A stretch of 64,000 nucleotides of DNA, from NCBI RefSeq assembly GCF_020023735.2, contig NZ_CP076444.2:2185501-2249500 (forward strand). The letters are read 5' to 3'. Position numbers and translations under genes: made by a program. This document shows, piece by piece, positions 10,288 to 19,097 of the stretch. The notes under the pieces are model-generated. The model saw only the letters and a program-made list of their open reading frames with translations. It was not told the DNA's origin and did no database searches. Origin of the DNA: Mycoavidus sp. HKI. Lineage in GTDB: Bacteria; Pseudomonadota; Gammaproteobacteria; Burkholderiales; Burkholderiaceae. How positions within the stretch are numbered: position 1 is the stretch's first letter; each line of letters begins with the position of its first letter.

Positions 10288-10318
10288 ATTATACCGACCG
10301 GGCATTGCCTTGCAAGGC
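10288..10318 (-). promoter_or_regulatory. Promoter of the HTH-ImmA/PIN operon with overlapping palindromic operator
   Basis: On the minus strand a perfect -10 box TATAAT lies at 10288-10293, with only eight bases between it and the ATG at 10279. TTGCAA at 10310-10315 is a fair -35 with a 16-base spacer. A perfect 12-base palindrome GCCTTGCAAGGC at 10307-10318 covers the -35. The geometry predicts a start site at or one to two bases before the ATG, so the mRNA would be leaderless, and predicts autorepression by the HTH protein. The sequence elements are seen directly; their function is inferred. Confidence 0.6.
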
Positions 10319-10408
10319 GTCTTCGCTTCTCTCAGGAGAGGTGCAGGGGCGGTAGTAACGTCTCGATGACAAAGCACTATGTGCGCAAACGAGGGAGACT
10401 CGTTAAGC

Positions 10409-10429
10409 CTACAAAATAGATTTTTGTAG
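10409..10429. repeat. Inverted repeat (hairpin) between the ImmA/PIN module and tRNA-Lys
   Basis: Arms CTACAAAA (10409-10416) and TTTTGTAG (10422-10429) are perfectly complementary around a five-base loop. It could terminate transcription read-through from tRNA-Lys toward the module, but the T-tract lies within the stem rather than after it. A smaller repeat, AACGAG/CTCGTT, sits just left of it. Function unknown. Confidence 0.4.
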
Positions 10430-10451
10430 AACAAAATAAAGAACCCAAATT

Positions 10452-10464
10452 AGGCTAGAAGCCT
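10452..10464 (-). terminator. Possible terminator of tRNA-Lys
   Basis: Reading leftward from the tRNA 3' end (10474), a short hairpin AGGCT-TCT-AGCCT is followed by AATTTGGGTTC. The stem is only five pairs and the T-run is weak, so this is a tentative assignment. Confidence 0.35.
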
Positions 10465-10473
10465 GATGGTATA

Positions 10474-10549
10474 TGGTGGGGCGTGAGCGGCTCGAACGCT
10501 CGACCTACGGATTAAGAGTCCGCTGCTCTACCAACTGAGCTAACGCCCC
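10474..10549 (-). tRNA. tRNA-Lys (anticodon CTT)
   Basis: A 76-base tRNA including an encoded CCA. The acceptor stem GGGGCGT/ACGCCCC pairs fully. The D arm is GCTC-AGTTGGTA-GAGC. The anticodon stem GCGGA/TCCGT holds the loop CTCTTAA, giving anticodon CTT (reads AAG). The T arm GAGCG-TTCGAGC-CGCTC is perfect. It is divergent from the heptose adenylyltransferase gene, and its 3' end faces the ImmA/PIN module, a common situation for tRNA-associated insertions. I saw no direct repeat of its 3' end on the far side of that module. Confidence 0.97.
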
Positions 10550-10561
10550 AAGAGAAAGCGT

Positions 10562-10567
10562 ATTATA
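10562..10567 (-). promoter_or_regulatory. -10 box of the tRNA-Lys promoter
   Basis: A perfect TATAAT on the minus strand lies 12 bases upstream of the tRNA-Lys 5' end. No good -35 is seen at the standard spacing; TTGAGT at 10582-10587 is close but the 14-base spacing is short. Confidence 0.55.
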
Positions 10568-10600
10568 ACAAGCTAACACACACTCAAAATCGTATTTCGT

Positions 10601-11119
10601 ATGCTTGCTCATTTTGAACAGAAAATTTTAACCCGCGAAAATCTCGTCGCAAAGCGTCCAACTCTTTCAGCGCCAGTTGTTTTTACAAACGGCGTATTTG
10701 ATATTTTGCATCGCGGCCATGTCAGTTATCTAGCTCAAGCGCGTACATTAGGCGCATGTTTGGTGGTTGGCGTTAATAGCGATGCGTCGGTACGCTTACT
10801 TGGTAAAGGTGAGGATCGCCCAATCAACAATGCTGCTGATCGCATGGCGCTGATAGCCGCACTTGCGAGTGTCGATTGGGTGGTATGTTTTGAGGAGCCA
10901 ACGCCAACTGCATTGATTGATGCATTACGGCCGGAGATCCTCGTTAAAGGCGGCGATTATGATATGGACGCATTGCCAGAAGCGGCGCTTGTGCGCGGTT
11001 GGGGTGGACAAGCGCTGACGATTCCTTTTGAGTATCAGCGCTCAACGTCTGCTTTATTGCATAGGGTGCGTGCATTCTCGCTACGGGACGCGATCCCCGC
11101 GGTAACAACGACAAATTAA
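10601..11119 (+). CDS. rfaE2: D-glycero-beta-D-manno-heptose 1-phosphate adenylyltransferase
   Basis: A 172-residue nucleotidyltransferase that activates heptose 1-phosphate with ATP to ADP-heptose for the lipopolysaccharide inner core. It carries FTNGVFDILHRGHVSYLAQA, holding the HxGH motif, then VVGVNSD, and a C-terminal QRSTSALLHRV, which corresponds to the ISTSxII-type nucleotide-binding motif. It lacks a fused kinase domain, so it is the stand-alone HldC/RfaE2 form rather than bifunctional HldE. A SIS-type phosphosugar isomerase (40.8 kb) in the window may act in the same pathway. The gene is divergent from tRNA-Lys and followed by a 390-base gap. Confidence 0.92.
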   Translation: MLAHFEQKILTRENLVAKRPTLSAPVVFTNGVFDILHRGHVSYLAQARTLGACLVVGVNSDASVRLLGKGEDRPINNAADRMALIAALASVDWVVCFEEPTPTALIDALRPEILVKGGDYDMDALPEAALVRGWGGQALTIPFEYQRSTSALLHRVRAFSLRDAIPAVTTTN

Positions 11120-11509
11120 AGTGTGATTTCTCAGGTAGGGTACCCATCATTAAATTGGGCCCGTGATGAGAATGGGTGTAATCACACACAAATTTCGAAA
11201 ACCGTCAAGATCCTTATTGGATTTTTGTCATGATTCCGTTTATTCAGCCCCTTGCTTTAATTTGAGTTGACGTTATTAATGATGGGTTACCAGAACGTTG
11301 GCCAAACACAACAGGACGCAGTTATTTATTTGAAAAACCCGACACAGGGGAGTACTTTATTATGTACTGCCTGGATATATTTAGGCGTTCATATTTCTAA
11401 CAAAAGAGAGGGGGGAATACACAAAACGGACCAAGACTCAAACTCAATCATTTAATAGCACTCTCAGTTTAGGCATTCTTTTTAATAAACATCATAATCA
11501 GGAGAAACC
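11120..11509. other. Intergenic region with a long imperfect inverted repeat
   Basis: No convincing gene. Just after rfaE2, arms GTGTGATT (11121-11128) and AATCACAC (11180-11187) enclose further complementary blocks ACCCAT (11142-11147) and ATGGGT (11172-11177), as well as the palindromes GGGTACCC (11138-11145) and GGGCCC (11157-11162). The structure has no T-run, so it is not a typical terminator. A 62-codon TTG-started frame at 11267-11455 has no recognisable features. The last 15 bases hold the ribosome site AGGAG of the next gene. Confidence 0.45.
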
Positions 11510-11968
11510 ATGAGACTTCTTACTTTGCTCTTAACCAGTGTATTGACTTTCATTTCACCCACTTCAGCATTTGCCAAAACGCCTGTATCGACTGACATTA
11601 CAGCAGCGGTTAATTCAGTTTGGGTACGTTGGTTACCTAACGCGCTTCCTGCTGCCGGCTATATCACATTGAAAAATAGCTCAGACCAAGCGCTCGATGT
11701 CACTAAAATCACGAGCCCAGACTACCAAAGGATCACAATATATCAAACTGTAGCCGATGCAGAATCCAGCAAAATGGTTAAAGTCGATAGATTCACTATC
11801 CCTGCGAAGGGTGAGTTTGCGCTCGTTCCCGGCAGTTACCACCTTATGTTTGAAAAGCCAACCCGCTTAATTACGCCAGGCGACAACGCCAGAGTTATTT
11901 TCTTTTTGTCAGACGGCAAAGTGTTTAAAGCAAGAATGCCGGTACGCACATCTCCAGAACTCTATTAA
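11510..11968 (+). CDS. Copper chaperone PCu(A)C family protein with an altered metal site
   Basis: A 152-residue exported protein. A signal peptide covers residues 1-22 (ending TSAFA). The rest follows the PCu(A)C/DUF461 cupredoxin-like fold (VNSVWVRWLPN ... AAGYITLKNSSDQAL). Family members bind Cu(I) in the periplasm through H(M)-x10-M-x21-HxM and load the CuA centre of cytochrome oxidase. Here M89, H111 and M113 sit at exactly the expected spacing, but the first ligand position holds Y78 (TIYQTV) instead of His. A clear AGGAG ribosome site precedes the ATG. No copper or cytochrome oxidase gene lies adjacent. Family assignment is good; copper binding is uncertain. Confidence 0.83.
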   Translation: MRLLTLLLTSVLTFISPTSAFAKTPVSTDITAAVNSVWVRWLPNALPAAGYITLKNSSDQALDVTKITSPDYQRITIYQTVADAESSKMVKVDRFTIPAKGEFALVPGSYHLMFEKPTRLITPGDNARVIFFLSDGKVFKARMPVRTSPELY

Positions 11969-12296
11969 AATAAAATTAGCGTTCGCATATTGTGCAGCCA
12001 ATCATAACGCAATAAGTGTTTACTTAAGGAGGCGCACACTTAAAGTCAGTGCGCGCCTCTTCGATTGAGTTGAATCGACGTGAACTTTGCTTAAACAGCG
12101 TCCGATTATCATAACCCCATTCTATCCATAATCTGCTTTATCCCTTTTGCAAGCTCTTGCGTAAAGTTTACAAGAGACAAAACGCCCACCTGGACCGAGC
12201 AAAAGCAATTCAAATATGTCTCAGTGTCATAATCTGCCGACTGGATTAGCATGCCTCGACCAGGTGTCATCGCTGTTTAACATCAGCAATCCTAAT
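11969..12296. other. Intergenic region between convergent genes
   Basis: Apart from the hairpin listed at 12029-12061, the gap holds one near-palindrome, GTAAAGTTTAC at 12161-12171, flanked by CTCTT and AAGAG. I see no coding potential or RNA gene in the rest. Confidence 0.4.
12029..12061 (+). terminator. Probable terminator of the PCu(A)C gene
   Basis: A strong GC-rich stem, GAGGCGC-A-CAC (12029-12039) with GTG-C-GCGCCTC (12049-12059), has one internal mismatch and a nine-base loop. Only a short TT follows, so it may be a weak or Rho-assisted terminator. Confidence 0.5.
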
Positions 12297-13124
12297 TTAT
12301 CTATCATTAGACGAATTCACTTGCTCGCGCGCAATTAACGCAAGCCCTGTTAGCACTAAGTGCTCATGGTAGGTGTAGTCAATTGTCAACAAGCGGCTCA
12401 CTCCTTTGGCCGCACCACCACTTAATACGCATCGGACCGGAGCGCCAATCTGGGTGCATAAATCGCGCCACGCGCGCTCAATTAAACTAGCTTGAGCAAG
12501 TAAACAGCCTTCATGCAAAGCAGTCTGCGTATCGACCGCAAAGGGCGCTCCAGCCTGCCCGCCATGTGGGTCTTGTCCTTCAGTCATGTGTTCCGCCGTC
12601 GGCAACAACGCGGTATGTTGACCCAACGACTGCATCATCATCGTCCCGCCGGGCGCAATCAAGCCGCCAGCAAAAGTGCCATCTGCATAAAGCGCTTCCA
12701 ATGTAGTCGCGGTACCTAAAGTAGCAATCAGCAGATGTTCCGCCGGATAGGTTGCGCGCGCGCCAATCAGACTAGCCCAACGATCACTGCCAAGTTGCCG
12801 ATAATCGCGATAACTATTCCGCACGCCGCACAGGCTGGGCTGTGCGCTTACCGTATGGCGCGGGGCATGCGGCCAACGTGTGCTGGTTAAGGTTTCAAGG
12901 CGCCTGGCCGTACGCTCACCCGCCACATTTGCAATCCAAACACTACCGGGTATTGGCAGCATCGACCAATCCGGCTCTGGCAATGAGAGTAACGCGCCAC
13001 GTTCATGCGCAAAGGCGCCAGATGCAATGCGCGTACCGCCGGCATCGGCCAGTGCCCATTTAATGCGGCTATTACCCGCATCGATTAAAAGAAAAGGAGC
13101 CGCAGATGGAGCAAAAGACATCAT
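12297..13124 (-). CDS. coaX: Type III pantothenate kinase
   Basis: A 275-residue ASKHA-fold kinase that phosphorylates pantothenate, the first step of coenzyme A synthesis. It opens with the phosphate-binding [14 protein letters not shown] and has [26 protein letters not shown] and [15 protein letters not shown], all typical of CoaX. It is 54 bases downstream of birA on the same strand, the usual birA-coaX pairing of Burkholderiaceae. Two adjacent ATGs (13124 and 13121) are possible starts, and the ribosome site is weak. Confidence 0.95.
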   Translation of the reverse strand: MMSFAPSAAPFLLIDAGNSRIKWALADAGGTRIASGAFAHERGALLSLPEPDWSMLPIPGSVWIANVAGERTARRLETLTSTRWPHAPRHTVSAQPSLCGVRNSYRDYRQLGSDRWASLIGARATYPAEHLLIATLGTATTLEALYADGTFAGGLIAPGGTMMMQSLGQHTALLPTAEHMTEGQDPHGGQAGAPFAVDTQTALHEGCLLAQASLIERAWRDLCTQIGAPVRCVLSGGAAKGVSRLLTIDYTYHEHLVLTGLALIAREQVNSSNDR

Positions 13125-13178
13125 GAGTGTATTGAAAAAGAAGCCCTTTTATAGGCGGAATAGGAAAAACCGACGATG

Positions 13179-14030
13179 TTACAGAATATATGCTCGCAAC
13201 GAAACGTCACCACTTGCCAGCGCTTGAATGCCGTTGCCTGTATCGATCAACAATCGGCCATACGAGTCAATGCCAGTTGCGACACCACGTAAAATTTCAT
13301 GGCCATTCTCTAATATCAGCACTTTCTTGCCAGTATAAGCATGATCCACATCCCACGCCTGCAGAAAAGGCGCTAAACCATGCTTCTCAAAAAGCTCGAG
13401 CATGGTGACCAGGGCATTCAGCACCTGGGCCAAGACATCGGTCATGGCCACCGCCGGTAATACTCGCGCTAAGGCCGCCGGCGGATTGGCCCGCGCATCA
13501 AGCTGTGCCGCCAGCGCAGCCTCACCATCCAGGTTAAGTCCAATACCGATCACCACTGTACTCGAGGTATTGGTACAGCGCACCGTTTCAATCAAACTGC
13601 CCGCCAATTTTGCGCCATCGAGCAAGACATCATTAGGCCATTTAAGTGCCAGCCGATGCGTATCCGTGCGCATCAGGGCGCGCAATCCAGCGACTATCGC
13701 GGTACCTACGGCAAGGCTAAGCCCAGCAAGTTCGGCAGGTGGCCGAGCTATTTTATAGGCAAACGAAAAAAGTAACGCATCGCCCGCCGCGGCAAACCAT
13801 GGCCGCCCATGCCGCCCACGGCCAGCCGTTTGTTGATACGCAACCCGCACAATGGGTAGTGGGGGTTTATGCGCAGCCCTTAAATGGGCGATTAAATCAG
13901 CATTCGTCGAACCGGTCTTAGCCACCACCTCAATCGTCAATTTTTGTAAAGAGGCGGATAAAAGTGTACGAAGTCGCTCACCGTCAATGCGTCGTGTGTT
14001 AGATAATAGGGAAGTCGAAGAAAAAACCAT
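13179..14030 (-). CDS. birA: Biotin--[acetyl-CoA-carboxylase] ligase
   Basis: A 283-residue enzyme that joins biotin to the biotin carboxyl carrier protein. The catalytic core shows KTGSTNADL, the biotinyl-5'-AMP loop QQTAGRGRHGRPW, LKWPNDVLLDGAKLAGSLIE and a short C-terminal SH3-like domain (GVATGIDSYGRLLI). The E. coli-type N-terminal DNA-binding domain is not evident, so this looks like a ligase without a repressor role. It probably forms an operon with coaX and is divergent from the peptide ABC transporter. Confidence 0.94.
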   Translation of the reverse strand: MVFSSTSLLSNTRRIDGERLRTLLSASLQKLTIEVVAKTGSTNADLIAHLRAAHKPPLPIVRVAYQQTAGRGRHGRPWFAAAGDALLFSFAYKIARPPAELAGLSLAVGTAIVAGLRALMRTDTHRLALKWPNDVLLDGAKLAGSLIETVRCTNTSSTVVIGIGLNLDGEAALAAQLDARANPPAALARVLPAVAMTDVLAQVLNALVTMLELFEKHGLAPFLQAWDVDHAYTGKKVLILENGHEILRGVATGIDSYGRLLIDTGNGIQALASGDVSLRAYIL

Positions 14031-14114
14031 AGTAAGCGTATTTTAACGGACCACGCACCACGCTACGTTAGTCTGCCGTACAATCATTGAATCAATCAGT
14101 TATAAAATAACGCT

Positions 14115-15125
14115 ATGTTGCGATCTATCTTACGCCGTCTTGGTATGTTCGTGCCGACTTTTATCGGCATTACAATGCTTACCTTCACGCTTATCCATGT
14201 GATTCCTGGCGACCCAATCGAAGTCATGATGGGCGATCGCGGGATTACCCCTGAAGCTCATGCTGAAGCGATACATCGCCTCGGGCTTGATTTGCCATTA
14301 CCGGTGCAATACTTGCGCTATTTATCAGATGTACTGCAAGGCAACCTCGGCACTTCGCTGGCCACTCATACGAGTGTGATGGGTGAATTTTTAGCGCGCT
14401 TTCCAGCCACGATTGAGCTCTCGTTGGGGGCGCTTTCTTTCGCCCTCATCCTTGGCTTGCCGATTGGTATTTTGGCGGCGCTTAAGGCTGGCTCGATTTT
14501 TGATCGCGCTATAATGAGCCTTGCACTGGCTGGCTATTCAATGCCTATCTTTTGGTGGGGCTTGATTTTAATTATGTTTTTTTCAGTGCAGCTTGGCTGG
14601 CTACCGGTATCGGGCCATCTGGCGATTCAATACGATATACCCTCCGTGACCGGTTTTACATTGATTGATACCTGGCTCTCCGGCCAAGAGGGTGCTTTGC
14701 GCTCTGCTTTGCGTCATTTAGTCTTGCCATCGGTTGTATTAGGCACTATTCCGCTCGCCGTCATCGCACGCATGACCCGCTCATCGATGCTTGAAGTTTT
14801 GCGTGAAAATTACATTCGTACGGCACGTGCCAAAGGGCTCTCGCCGAGCCGAGTGGTCATCGTCCATGCGTTACGTAATGCCTTAATTCCCGTGGTGACC
14901 GTGATTGGCCTGCAAGTTGGTTCGCTGCTTTCAGGCGCGGTGCTAACAGAAACTATTTTCTCTTGGCCAGGGGTTGGCAAATGGCTAATTGATGCGATCA
15001 ACCGGCGCGATTATCCGATTGTACAAAGTGGAATTTTGGTCCTGGCCACACTGGTTATCATCGTTAATTTGTTAGTCGATGTGTTATACGGCGTGCTTAA
15101 TCCGCGTATTCGCCACTCGAGATAA
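14115..15125 (+). CDS. dppB: Peptide ABC transporter permease, DppB type
   Basis: A 336-residue inner-membrane permease with about six transmembrane segments. The N-terminus (ILRRLGMFVPTFIGITMLTF) and the GDPIEVMMGDRGITPEA loop are classic for DppB/OppB. The EAA-type loop that contacts the ATPase is LRENYIRTARAKGLSPSRVV, followed by HALRNALIPVVTVIGLQ. First gene of a tight four-gene operon (B, C, D, F) for dipeptide or oligopeptide import. No binding protein is encoded in the operon. The substrate could also be haem, nickel or glutathione. Confidence 0.93.
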   Translation: MLRSILRRLGMFVPTFIGITMLTFTLIHVIPGDPIEVMMGDRGITPEAHAEAIHRLGLDLPLPVQYLRYLSDVLQGNLGTSLATHTSVMGEFLARFPATIELSLGALSFALILGLPIGILAALKAGSIFDRAIMSLALAGYSMPIFWWGLILIMFFSVQLGWLPVSGHLAIQYDIPSVTGFTLIDTWLSGQEGALRSALRHLVLPSVVLGTIPLAVIARMTRSSMLEVLRENYIRTARAKGLSPSRVVIVHALRNALIPVVTVIGLQVGSLLSGAVLTETIFSWPGVGKWLIDAINRRDYPIVQSGILVLATLVIIVNLLVDVLYGVLNPRIRHSR

Positions 15126-15127
15126 CA

Positions 15128-15997
15128 ATGAACCAATCCAATTTAGCGGAATTTTGGGCGCATTTCCGCACCCACCGGGGCGCTGTCTTAGCGGGCGGCC
15201 TGCTTATAGTATTTATGCTTGCCGCGATCTTTGCGCCCGTGCTTGCGCCGTATGATCCAACTGAGCAATATCGCGATGCCATTCGCGTCCCCCCCGTCTG
15301 GCAAGAGGGCGGCTCCTGGCGTTTTTTACTCGGCACAGACCAAGCGGGACGCGATATGCTTTCGCGCTTGATGCATGGCGCACGCTTGTCGTTTTGGATC
15401 GGCAGCATCTCCGTCTTGCTCGCGCTTTCACTGGGCACCGTGCTTGGCTTGTGCGCGGCATTTTTTCAGCGCTGGCTGGATGTGCCAATCATGCGTTTGA
15501 TCGATGTACTGCTTGCATTGCCGGCACTTTTGCTAGCGGTCGCGGTCGTCGCCGTACTGGGTCCAGGGCTTACCAATACGATGTATGCCATCGCCATTGT
15601 GACCCTTCCCGGTTATGTGCGACTCACGCGCGCCTCAGCCCTGGCTGAATTAAGCAAAGAGTATGTGACGGCATCGCGCGTGGCTGGCGCAGGTACCTTG
15701 CGCTTGATGTTTTTGCAAGTATTGCCAAACTGCGCAGCTCCGTTGATTGTACAAGCAACGCTTGGCTTTTCGACGGCACTGCTCGATGCGGCAGCGCTTG
15801 GCTTTCTTGGCATTGGGGTGCAGCCCCCGCTTGCCGAATGGGGCTCAATGCTTGCTTCCGCGCGCGATTACATGAATAGCGCATGGTGGATGGTGACCCT
15901 GCCGGGCATTGCTATTTTGGTGACCGTTCTGTCTATTAACCTGCTTGGTGATGGACTGCGCGATGCGCTTGACCCCAAGTTAAAACAAATTCACTAA
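15128..15997 (+). CDS. dppC: Peptide ABC transporter permease, DppC type
   Basis: The second permease (289 residues), starting two bases after dppB. The N-terminal OppC_N segment ([20 protein letters not shown]) is followed by [17 protein letters not shown] and [21 protein letters not shown], a hallmark of the DppC/OppC group. The EAA loop is [20 protein letters not shown]. The C-terminus ends [13 protein letters not shown], also family-typical. It forms the membrane heterodimer with the DppB-type protein. Confidence 0.94.
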   Translation: MNQSNLAEFWAHFRTHRGAVLAGGLLIVFMLAAIFAPVLAPYDPTEQYRDAIRVPPVWQEGGSWRFLLGTDQAGRDMLSRLMHGARLSFWIGSISVLLALSLGTVLGLCAAFFQRWLDVPIMRLIDVLLALPALLLAVAVVAVLGPGLTNTMYAIAIVTLPGYVRLTRASALAELSKEYVTASRVAGAGTLRLMFLQVLPNCAAPLIVQATLGFSTALLDAAALGFLGIGVQPPLAEWGSMLASARDYMNSAWWMVTLPGIAILVTVLSINLLGDGLRDALDPKLKQIH

Positions 15998-16002
15998 TTT
16001 CA

Positions 16003-17004
16003 ATGAAGCAAAATCTTTTAACTATCCGCCAACTCTCGGTCAATTTCGGCGGGCCGCCAGTCGTGGATCATATTGATTTCGAGATTGCGCCTGGCGAGGT
16101 TGTCGGTATTGTCGGTGAATCGGGTTGCGGCAAAAGCATTACCATGCTGGCCTTAATGGGACTGGTTGATGCGCCGGGTCAAGTGCGCGCCGACGAGATT
16201 AGCTTTGATGGTAAAGATTTGCTCAATGCATCGCCTCGTGCGCGGCGCAAAATTATCGGCAAAGATATCTCAATGGTGTTTCAAGACCCGTTGGCAAGCC
16301 TTAACCCAAGCTACACCGTTGGTGCGCAAATTAAGGAAGTCCTATGGCAGCATGAGAATTTGCGCGGCGCAGTGCTGCAGCGGCGTACGCTAGAGTTACT
16401 TGATCAAGTTGGCATTTCAGACGCCAAAAATCGTATGGATGCTTTTCCGCATCAACTCTCGGGCGGGATGAACCAACGTGTGATGATTGCCATGGCCATT
16501 GCCTGCAATCCAAAATTGTTAATTGCTGACGAGCCAACCACTGCGCTTGATGTCACCATCCAAGCCCAGATTATGCAACTGCTGGTTGATTTGCAAAAAG
16601 AGCATTGTATGGCTTTAGTCCTGATTTCGCATGATCTGGCAGTCGTCTCGCAAGTCGCTCGACGGGTGGCCGTCATGTATGCTGGCCAAATTGTTGAAAC
16701 CAATCATGTCCCCAATATTTTTGAGCAACCGCACCATCCTTATACCGAAGCATTATTGACGGCGATCCCCGAGCATAATCGCGGCGCTAAGCGCCTAGTC
16801 GCCTTATCTGGCGTGGTGCCGGGCCAACACGACCGGCCACCGGGCTGCTTGTTTGAGCCGCGCTGCAAATATAGGATTGCAGCTTGTCAACAAACACGAC
16901 CGTCATTAGCCCCTATTGCAGCAGGCGCTGTGCGTTGCATTAAGCCACTCAATTTGCCATCAGCTGGCAGCACGCCGGTAGTTGTTTCTCACTCCACATC
17001 ATGA
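16003..17004 (+). CDS. dppD: Peptide ABC transporter ATP-binding protein, DppD type
   Basis: A 333-residue cytoplasmic ATPase. Walker A is [10 protein letters not shown], the Q-loop is [12 protein letters not shown], the signature motif is [16 protein letters not shown], Walker B is [14 protein letters not shown], and an H-loop SHDLAVV follows. The C-terminal oligopeptide-transporter extension carries the cysteine cluster [19 protein letters not shown], which in DppD/OppD proteins can hold an iron-sulfur cluster. It starts five bases after dppC and overlaps dppF by four bases (ATGA). Confidence 0.95.
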   Translation: MKQNLLTIRQLSVNFGGPPVVDHIDFEIAPGEVVGIVGESGCGKSITMLALMGLVDAPGQVRADEISFDGKDLLNASPRARRKIIGKDISMVFQDPLASLNPSYTVGAQIKEVLWQHENLRGAVLQRRTLELLDQVGISDAKNRMDAFPHQLSGGMNQRVMIAMAIACNPKLLIADEPTTALDVTIQAQIMQLLVDLQKEHCMALVLISHDLAVVSQVARRVAVMYAGQIVETNHVPNIFEQPHHPYTEALLTAIPEHNRGAKRLVALSGVVPGQHDRPPGCLFEPRCKYRIAACQQTRPSLAPIAAGAVRCIKPLNLPSAGSTPVVVSHSTS

Positions 17005-17978
17005 ATGCACCAGACACCGTGCTCGTCGCGGACCGTTTAACCAAACATTATTCGGTACGCCGAGGATTTTTTGGACACAGCCAGGTCAAGGCATTGAATC
17101 AAGTGTCGTTTTCGCTCGCCCGTGGCAAAACGCTTGCTGTTGTTGGGGAGTCAGGGTGTGGCAAATCAACGCTTGCGCGCCAGATCACTATGGTTGAAGA
17201 GCCAACCTCTGGTACGCTCTTGATCAATGGCCATGATGTCGCCACCGCTGACCGCGCTACCCGCACAGCGCTACGCCGTTGCGTGCAAATGGTTTTTCAG
17301 CACCCATTTGCCTCGCTTAACCCGAGAAAAACCGTCGCCGCTACTCTGGCCGAGCCCCTCATCATTAATACTGACTTTGATCGCGCCACCCGCTTTACGC
17401 GCATTCAGGAGATGATGGCTACCGTTGGCTTACGGCCAGAGCATATGCGGCGTTATCCGCATATGTTTTCTGGCGGTCAACAACAGCGCATTGCGATTGC
17501 GCGGGCGATGATCCTTGAGCCGCAAATTGTGGTGGCCGATGAACCCGTCTCCGCGCTTGATGTGTCTATTCAGGCGCAAATCCTCAATCTCTTTATGGAT
17601 TTGCAGGATCGTTTCGGCATTAGCTATGTATTTATCTCGCACGATCTGTCCGTCGTCGAACATATCGCGCATGATGTTATGGTGATGTACCTTGGGGGCA
17701 TTGTTGAGTTTGGCGACAAGGCCACGCTTTTTGCCCGCGCTCGTCATCCCTATACGCGCGCCCTTATGTCTGCGACCCCGGCTATCCGCCCCGCTGAAAG
17801 ACGGATTCAAATTCGCCTCGAAGGGGAACTGCCATCGCCACTTAACCCTCCGGCTGGTTGCACGTTTCATCAACGTTGTCCGTATGCGATTGAGCGTTGC
17901 CGACGTGAGGTGCCGATCTTACGTGAGGTGGATCATCGGCAGGTTGCTTGCCATCGGGCAGAGGAATTAGAGATTTAG
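17001..17978 (+). CDS. dppF: Peptide ABC transporter ATP-binding protein, DppF type
   Basis: The second ATPase (325 residues) of the importer. Walker A is [13 protein letters not shown], the Q-loop is [12 protein letters not shown], the signature is [15 protein letters not shown], Walker B is [14 protein letters not shown], followed by [14 protein letters not shown]. The C-terminal extension includes [18 protein letters not shown]. It heterodimerises with the DppD type. It ends the operon; no clear terminator follows before the convergent binding-protein gene at 18006. Confidence 0.95.
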   Translation: MNAPDTVLVADRLTKHYSVRRGFFGHSQVKALNQVSFSLARGKTLAVVGESGCGKSTLARQITMVEEPTSGTLLINGHDVATADRATRTALRRCVQMVFQHPFASLNPRKTVAATLAEPLIINTDFDRATRFTRIQEMMATVGLRPEHMRRYPHMFSGGQQQRIAIARAMILEPQIVVADEPVSALDVSIQAQILNLFMDLQDRFGISYVFISHDLSVVEHIAHDVMVMYLGGIVEFGDKATLFARARHPYTRALMSATPAIRPAERRIQIRLEGELPSPLNPPAGCTFHQRCPYAIERCRREVPILREVDHRQVACHRAEELEI

Positions 17979-18005
17979 TATGGTGTAGAAGGGTTCAGGG
18001 TTAAA

Positions 18006-19097
18006 TCAACTTAGCATCCAATCATTAAACCGTTGGATAGCGTGATCCTGATTCTTGCACCAGTAGGCCGCATCAATGTGTCGCCCTCTCTCAAGATTCG
18101 TCGGATAACTTGTAAGATTCATAGCTTGCTCCGGTTTAATATAATTGAAAGCATCGGGCTGTGTTGGGCCAATGGCGTATGCTGCGAGCAGCGCCTGCCG
18201 CTCTGGGTCTGAGGCAAATTTGATAAATTCGCGGCATGCACCTGCATTAGGCGTGCCTTTTAAAATTGCCCAGCTATCGCACTGGTAAATATGCTGGTGC
18301 CAAGAAAATGCTACTGGCGCACCTGCATCTATTGCTGTTTGTACACGAGATATCCAAGCCGGTGTTAAATCTATCTCGCCGGATTTTAGCAGTTGCTCAA
18401 CTTGTGGCCCACTCGTCCACCAGACACTAATATCCCGCTTGATTTTACTAAGACTACGAAACGCCCTATCAAGATCGCAAGGGTAAATATCATTCGCAGG
18501 GACACCATTAGCCATTAACGCAATCTCGGTCATGTCAAGCGGGTGCCTATATAAGCCACGCCGCCCCGCAAAATTTTTTATATCCCATAAATCTTTCCAT
18601 GTTTGCGGTGCCTGATGTTTTTTAAATACATCAGTGCGATAAGCAAGCACGGTAGAATATACATTTGTTCCCACCCCATAAGGTGACATAAATTGTGGCG
18701 GAATTCGTGAAATAACAGGGTCAAGCTCAAGTTTATGTTTTTCCAGAAAGCATTTGTCGCCGCTGCCAGTCGTTAACAGTAGGATAGCCATTTCTCCCAA
18801 AGCGGCCATATCCCACAAGTAATTCTTTGATTGAACCATCGTTTGAATCTGGGCGGTAGGATTTGCGCTTGCAGGAACGCCAATAACTTCAATGCCCGTT
18901 TTTTTAGAAAAAGGCTTATAGAGCACCTCGTTATATGCCTGATTAATTATCCCGCCTGAATCCCGAATTAAGATTCGCTTTGAAGAGGCTCGTGAAGGGG
19001 TCATCATAAATGGAGCGCAAAGGGTGGTTAAAATGCCAACTGCCATTTTTTTAAGGGATTTGCGCCGATTAATAAAAAGTTTAGTTTGATCATCCAT
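18006..19097 (-). CDS. Orphan extracellular solute-binding protein (polyamine/iron-type, possible Tat signal)
   Basis: A 363-residue exported protein. The N-terminus holds a twin-arginine stretch (INRRKSLKKMAVG) before a hydrophobic segment and a cleavage zone (TPSRASS), suggesting Tat export. The mature protein resembles PotD-like family 1/8 binding proteins: ILIRDSGGIINQAYNEVLYK, FSKKTGIEVIGVPAS, YGVGTNVYSTVLAYRTDVF, TWKDLWDIKNFAGRRGL and a C-terminal NDWML. The ligand is unknown. No permease or ATPase lies nearby. It overlaps the upstream LysR-type regulator by eight bases on the same strand, so the two are made together. It may be a ligand sensor or a remnant of a larger transporter. Confidence 0.8.
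   Translation of the reverse strand: MDDQTKLFINRRKSLKKMAVGILTTLCAPFMMTPSRASSKRILIRDSGGIINQAYNEVLYKPFSKKTGIEVIGVPASANPTAQIQTMVQSKNYLWDMAALGEMAILLLTTGSGDKCFLEKHKLELDPVISRIPPQFMSPYGVGTNVYSTVLAYRTDVFKKHQAPQTWKDLWDIKNFAGRRGLYRHPLDMTEIALMANGVPANDIYPCDLDRAFRSLSKIKRDISVWWTSGPQVEQLLKSGEIDLTPAWISRVQTAIDAGAPVAFSWHQHIYQCDSWAILKGTPNAGACREFIKFASDPERQALLAAYAIGPTQPDAFNYIKPEQAMNLTSYPTNLERGRHIDAAYWCKNQDHAIQRFNDWMLS

Noticed and set aside
8523..10473. Integrated element with tRNA-Lys attachment sites
   Set aside because: No integrase is present and I found no direct repeat of the tRNA 3' end near 8523-8658, so only proximity to the tRNA supports insertion.
11267..11455. Possible 62-codon gene in the gap after rfaE2
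   Set aside because: It needs a TTG start, has no ribosome site and shows no recognisable motif or signal peptide.
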